Assembly (NCBI GenBank): GCA_902588515.1
Contig: CACIPP010000001.1
Coordinates: 62,001-126,000 of the forward strand
Reading direction: 5' to 3'
DNA length: 64,000 nt
Source of the DNA: GCA-002704185 sp902588515
Lineage (GTDB): Bacteria > Pseudomonadota > Alphaproteobacteria > Pelagibacterales > Pelagibacteraceae
The notes beneath the pieces were generated by a model. That model had not been told where the DNA came from. It made no database searches and saw nothing but the letters and a program-made list of their open reading frames with translations. The first letter of the stretch is position 1; every line of letters starts with the position of its first letter. The position numbers and the translations under genes were made by a program. Shown here piece after piece: positions 59,961-64,000 of this stretch.

Positions 59961-62894
59961 ATGTCTTCGTCCAAAAACAAAATTTTTGAAATAACTTCTT
60001 TTTTATCAGCATCAAACAATGATTACATAAATGAAATGTATAAAAAATTCGTTAATCAAGATGATGATTTACCGGATAGCTGGAAACAATATTTTGATGG
60101 ACTAGAGGAAGATAATAATGAAATTAAAAAAAATATTTCTGGAGCACATTGGAAGCCACAAAAAGTTAAAATTAATGAAGATTATGATTTAGATAGCTTC
60201 GAAAAATTTCTACCAAAGAATTTATTACAAAATAAAAAATCTAAAATTAAAAAAAACAACCAGGAACTTTCATCTGAAGAGGTTGAAGAACAAACAAAGA
60301 ATGCGGTTCGAGCTATTATGATGATTAGAGCTTTTCGTATTAGAGGGCATTTAAAAGCAAATCTCGATCCACTGAATTTGATTAAAAAAGAACATACCCC
60401 TGAACTCGATATTGAAAGTTATGGATTTACTAAAGAAGATTTAAATAAAAAAATTTTTTTAGATGATGTTCTAGGATTAAAGTATGCAAAACTTTCTGAA
60501 ATTGTAGATATTTTAAATAGGACTTATTGTAACAATATCGGCTACGAATTTATGCATATCACAGACCCTAATGAAAAGAGTTGGGTGCAACAAAGAATCG
60601 AAGGACGTGATAACGAAATTCAATTTACGGAAAACGGAAAAAAAGCAATTTTAAATAAGATTATTGAAGCAGAAGGCTTTGAAAAGTATTTAGCCAAAAA
60701 ATTTGTTGGAACAAAAAGATTTGGTTTAGATGGTTGTGAGTCGTTAATTCCTGCAATGGAACAAATTATTAAACGTGGAGGAGCACTAGGATGTAAAGAA
60801 GTTAAAATCGGTATGCCACATCGAGGTAGACTTAATATTTTAACGAATGTAATCCAAAAACCACTTAAAAAAATATTTAAAGAATTTTCTGGAGATCCAG
60901 GACCAGCAATTGGTGGAGCTTCAGGAGATGTTAAATATCATTTAGGCGCATCTGCTAATAGAGAATTTGACGGAAATATGGTTCATGTAAGTCTTACTGC
61001 AAATCCATCACATCTTGAAGCGGTAAATCCAGTTGTTTTAGGGCAAGCAAGAGCTAAACAATATTTTCATAAAGATAAAGAAAGAAATTCTGTTATACCA
61101 ATTTTATTACATGGAGATGCAGCATTTGCTGCCCAAGGTATAGTTGCAGAATGTTTTGCTATGTCTGGTTTAAAAGGACACAATACTGGTGGTACAATAC
61201 ATATTATTGTTAATAACCAAATTGGATTTACTACTACCCCAGCTTTTGCTAGGTCGTCACCGTATCCTTCAGAGGTTGCAAAAATGGTTCAAGCTCCAAT
61301 ATTTCACGTCAATGGAGACGATCCAGAAGCAGTTGTTTATTGCGCCAAAGTAGCTACAGAATTCAGGCAAAAATTTAAGAGAGATGTTGTAATAGATATT
61401 TTTTGCTACAGAAGATTTGGTCATAATGAGGGCGATGAACCTTCATTCACGCAGCCGATTATGTATAAAAAAATTAAACAACAACCTTCAACTTTAAAAT
61501 TATATTCATCTCAATTGATAAACGAAAATATTTTAACTGTTGAACAGTATAAAACACAAATAGAAAATTATAATAAATATTTGGATCAGGAGTTTCAAAG
61601 TTCTAAAAATTATATATCAAATGAACAAGATTGGTTTACAGGAGTTTGGTCTAAGTTTACAACAGAAGTTGGTTCTGACAGAAGAGGGGTAACAGGAGTT
61701 GATGAGAATATTATTAGAAGTTTAGGCCATAAGTTATCTGAAATACCAAAAGACTTTAATCCTCATCATACTATTAAAAGAATTTTTGATAACAAAAAAC
61801 AAATGATTAAAACAGGCGAGAATATTGATTGGGCAACAGCTGAAAGTTTAGCGTTTGCAACGTTACTTAATGAAGGATATCCAGTAAGATTAGTTGGACA
61901 AGATTCTGTTAGAGGTACATTTAGTCAGAGGCATGCTGGAATTACGGACCAACTAAATGGAGAAAAATATTTTCCTTTAAAAAATTTAACCGATAGTCAA
62001 GCTCAAGCAGAAATAATAGATAGTTTACTGTCTGAAATGGGTGTCTTAGGATTTGAGTATGGATACTCGCTTTCTGAACCTGATAGTTTAGTTCTCTGGG
62101 AGGCACAATTTGGAGATTTTGCAAATGGTGCCCAAGTCATATTTGATCAATTCATAAGTTCAGGAGAAAAAAAATGGTCTCGCGCAAGTGGGCTGGTGGT
62201 ACTTTTACCTCATGGATATGAAGGTCAGGGGCCAGAACACTCATCTGGTAGAATCGAAAGATTTTTGCAATTATGCGCTCAAGAAAATTTACAAATAGTT
62301 AATTGTACAACACCAGCAAACTATTTTCACGTGTTAAGAAGACAGATTCATAGAACTTTCAGAAAGCCTTTAATAGTTTTTACACCCAAATCATTATTAC
62401 GGTCTAAAAAGAGTTTTTCAAACATTGAGGATTTTAGTAAAGAAAGCTCTTTTCATAGAGTGTTACCAGATCACGCTGAGTTGCCAAAAAATAATTATAT
62501 TAAACTAGCAGAGGATAAAGATATCAAGAGGATAGTTTTTTGTAGTGGTAAAATTTACTATGACTTACTTGAAGAAAGAGAAAAATTAATGGAGAATAGA
62601 GTTCAATTAATCAGGATTGAACAACTTTACCCTTTTCCAGCAAAAACACTTGCTAACCATGTCAAAAGATTTGAAAATGTAGAAAAATATTTTTGGTGTC
62701 AAGAAGAGCCGCAAAATATGGGACCTTGGAATACTGTCGAAAGATACTTGCACTGGACATTAGATTTTGCAGGTAAAAAAAATAATAAAATCTATTATGC
62801 TGGTAGAAATCCTTCAGCATCAACAGCGACAGGTTATCTAAAAAAACACCTTGCTCAACAGAAAGAAATCATTACAAAAGCTCTAACTATTTAA
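59961..62894 (+). CDS. sucA: 2-oxoglutarate dehydrogenase E1 component
   Basis: A 977-residue thiamine-diphosphate enzyme that decarboxylates 2-oxoglutarate and passes succinyl to SucB. It has the N-terminal FLSASNNDYINEMYKKF segment that engages the E2 core, RIRGHLKANLDPL (about 131-143), IGMPHRGRLNILTNV, the ThDP-binding NNQIGFTT and RRFGHNEGDEPSFTQP (about 480-495) and the C-terminal QEEPQNMGPW. It is somewhat longer than E. coli SucA (about 933). sucB begins at the very next base after its stop. Confidence 0.97.
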   Translation: MSSSKNKIFEITSFLSASNNDYINEMYKKFVNQDDDLPDSWKQYFDGLEEDNNEIKKNISGAHWKPQKVKINEDYDLDSFEKFLPKNLLQNKKSKIKKNNQELSSEEVEEQTKNAVRAIMMIRAFRIRGHLKANLDPLNLIKKEHTPELDIESYGFTKEDLNKKIFLDDVLGLKYAKLSEIVDILNRTYCNNIGYEFMHITDPNEKSWVQQRIEGRDNEIQFTENGKKAILNKIIEAEGFEKYLAKKFVGTKRFGLDGCESLIPAMEQIIKRGGALGCKEVKIGMPHRGRLNILTNVIQKPLKKIFKEFSGDPGPAIGGASGDVKYHLGASANREFDGNMVHVSLTANPSHLEAVNPVVLGQARAKQYFHKDKERNSVIPILLHGDAAFAAQGIVAECFAMSGLKGHNTGGTIHIIVNNQIGFTTTPAFARSSPYPSEVAKMVQAPIFHVNGDDPEAVVYCAKVATEFRQKFKRDVVIDIFCYRRFGHNEGDEPSFTQPIMYKKIKQQPSTLKLYSSQLINENILTVEQYKTQIENYNKYLDQEFQSSKNYISNEQDWFTGVWSKFTTEVGSDRRGVTGVDENIIRSLGHKLSEIPKDFNPHHTIKRIFDNKKQMIKTGENIDWATAESLAFATLLNEGYPVRLVGQDSVRGTFSQRHAGITDQLNGEKYFPLKNLTDSQAQAEIIDSLLSEMGVLGFEYGYSLSEPDSLVLWEAQFGDFANGAQVIFDQFISSGEKKWSRASGLVVLLPHGYEGQGPEHSSGRIERFLQLCAQENLQIVNCTTPANYFHVLRRQIHRTFRKPLIVFTPKSLLRSKKSFSNIEDFSKESSFHRVLPDHAELPKNNYIKLAEDKDIKRIVFCSGKIYYDLLEEREKLMENRVQLIRIEQLYPFPAKTLANHVKRFENVEKYFWCQEEPQNMGPWNTVERYLHWTLDFAGKKNNKIYYAGRNPSASTATGYLKKHLAQQKEIITKALTI

Positions 62895-64000
62895 ATGAAT
62901 ACACCAGTAATTGTTCCAACATTAGGCGAGTCAGTTGCAGAGGCAACAGTTGCTAAATGGTTAAAAAAAGTAGGTGACCCAGTTTCCACTGATGAGGTAA
63001 TAGTCGAATTGGAAACTGATAAAGTTAGCGTAGAAGTTACATCTCCTAATTCAGGATATATATCTGAGATTAAGACAAAAGTTGGAGAGACTGTTGAGGT
63101 TGGAAGTCAGCTAGGATCAATAAGTCAGTCTCAATCAAAAAACACAACGAATATTGAAAAAGAAGTAATTACAAGAAAAGCTAAGAAATCAGAGGAAATT
63201 AAACCAAAAAAAACAGAGCCAGTAAACAACAATGTAGTGAAATTAAAAACCGAAGTAAAAAAAGATGAACTATCACCGGCTGTTAAACGAATTGTAGAGG
63301 AAAGAAAAATAGATTTATCACAAGTTCAAGGTTCAGGAAAAGACGGTCGAATTTTAAAAAGTGACCTAATAACTTTAATGGGTGAAAAACCAGTTCCGAC
63401 TCAAAGGGCAGAAACCCATGGCCTTGAGGAGAAAGTTAAAATGACAAGACTTAGGGCAACAATAGCAAAAAGACTTAAGGAAGCACAAAACAACGCTGCC
63501 ATATTAACCACTTTTAATGAAGTAGATATGTCAATGATCATTCAATTGAGAAAAGATAACAAAGAAGAGTTTTTAAAAACATATGGTGTTAAATTGGGTT
63601 TTATGTCGTTTTTTATAAAAGCATGTGTTAATGCGTTGAAGACCTTCCCATTAGTAAATGCCGAAGTTCAGAATGATGAAATAATTTATAAAAATTATTA
63701 TAATATTGGTGTTGCGGTAGGTACAGACAAAGGATTAGTTGTTCCCGTTGTTAATAATGCTGATCAAATGTCATTTGCAGATATTGAAAAAAATGTTTTA
63801 GAATTGGGAACTAAAGCAAGAGATGGTCAGCTTACTATTGATGAATTACAAGGAGGAACATTTACCATTACTAATGGAGGTATATATGGTTCAATGTTAT
63901 CGACACCAATTATTAATCCACCACAGTCAGCTGTTTTAGGTATGCATAATATTATTGAGAGAGCAATTGTTATTGATGGGGAAATTCTGGTAAGACCTAT
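62895..64000 (+). CDS. sucB: Dihydrolipoyl succinyltransferase E2 of 2-oxoglutarate dehydrogenase (3' end outside window)
   Basis: The open frame begins MNTPVIVPTLGESVAEATV and runs to the window end, about 368 codons. It has an N-terminal lipoyl domain with the lipoylated lysine in ELETDKVSVEV (about residues 36-46), a lysine-rich linker, a peripheral-subunit-binding domain (LSPAVKRIVEERKIDLSQV, about 125-143) and most of the acyltransferase domain, including VGTDKGLVVPVV. The missing part should carry the final beta strands and the catalytic HRxxDG motif. It starts directly after the sucA stop. Confidence 0.96.
   Translation, partial: MNTPVIVPTLGESVAEATVAKWLKKVGDPVSTDEVIVELETDKVSVEVTSPNSGYISEIKTKVGETVEVGSQLGSISQSQSKNTTNIEKEVITRKAKKSEEIKPKKTEPVNNNVVKLKTEVKKDELSPAVKRIVEERKIDLSQVQGSGKDGRILKSDLITLMGEKPVPTQRAETHGLEEKVKMTRLRATIAKRLKEAQNNAAILTTFNEVDMSMIIQLRKDNKEEFLKTYGVKLGFMSFFIKACVNALKTFPLVNAEVQNDEIIYKNYYNIGVAVGTDKGLVVPVVNNADQMSFADIEKNVLELGTKARDGQLTIDELQGGTFTITNGGIYGSMLSTPIINPPQSAVLGMHNIIERAIVIDGEILVRP

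Noticed and set aside
1..64000. CRISPR array, prophage, transposase, toxin-antitoxin or defence genes
   Set aside because: No regularly spaced repeats and no recognisable mobile-element or defence protein were seen. Nearly all of the window is core metabolism and housekeeping.

Overview
The window looks like a chromosomal segment of a SAR11-clade alphaproteobacterium (Candidatus Pelagibacter or a close relative). The evidence is a strongly A+T-rich genome with lysine/isoleucine/asparagine-rich proteins, very short intergenic gaps, many ATGA-type overlaps, and a gene repertoire typical of that group (TRAP transporter, sodium:solute symporter, glycolate/lactate oxidation genes, a tight TCA-cycle operon). 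No CRISPR array, insertion sequence, prophage or plasmid gene is visible. Taxonomy is inferred from gene content and composition, not from a marker-gene comparison.

Layout. Positions 1-1450 hold the 3' end of a tRNA-Gly, an isolated fragment resembling tRNA-Thr, and three short membrane/exported proteins of unknown function. Positions 1452-5643 hold phhB and the convergent rpe-heparinase-purH run. Positions 5690-9650 hold a large sodium:solute symporter with its terminator and a 220-nt leader, several small uncharacterised membrane proteins, a TPR protein and a short SDHAF4-like gene. Positions 9652-13286 (minus) hold tsaD, an EVE protein and an acetyl-CoA synthetase with a lysine-rich N-terminal tail. 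Positions 13354-17243 hold hemC, hemD, an MscS channel, yggT and folD. Positions 17246-20418 (minus) hold an aldo/keto reductase, an IalB-like protein, argG and a PsiE-like protein. Positions 20474-23916 hold terC, a BI-1 protein, DUF2256, DUF2794, yciB, DUF3108 and hspQ. Positions 24078-28489 are the cytochrome c maturation operon ccmCEFGH plus a Nudix hydrolase.

Positions 28531-42778 are a plus-strand run centred on small organic acids: a PagL-like protein, an FMN 2-hydroxyacid dehydrogenase, an aminotransferase, glcDEF, a D-2-hydroxyacid dehydrogenase, a TRAP transporter with its own promoter/operator candidate and internal terminator, an amidase, an EamA exporter and an alpha/beta hydrolase. 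Together these could import 2-oxo or hydroxy acids, oxidise them to 2-oxoacids (for example glycolate to glyoxylate), and transaminate the product.

Positions 42764-64000 hold the SRP pair: ftsY (minus, with dapF and a CsaA-like gene) opposite ffh. A promoter and a multi-hairpin RNA leader sit in front of ffh. From ffh to the window end all genes lie on the plus strand: rpsP-trmD-rplS (without rimM), leuCDB, asd, sdhCDAB, mmsA, mdh, sucCD, sucA and a truncated sucB. This ties translation, leucine/lysine-family synthesis and most of the lower TCA cycle into one run.

Most notable observations: the structured leader before ffh, the polylysine N-terminus of Acs, an Asn in place of a heme-ligand His in SdhD, head-to-head genes sharing a CATG start, a 15-bp hairpin before ccmC, alternative hairpins before the symporter, and two conserved mini-genes (SDHAF4-like and DUF2256) short enough to be overlooked.
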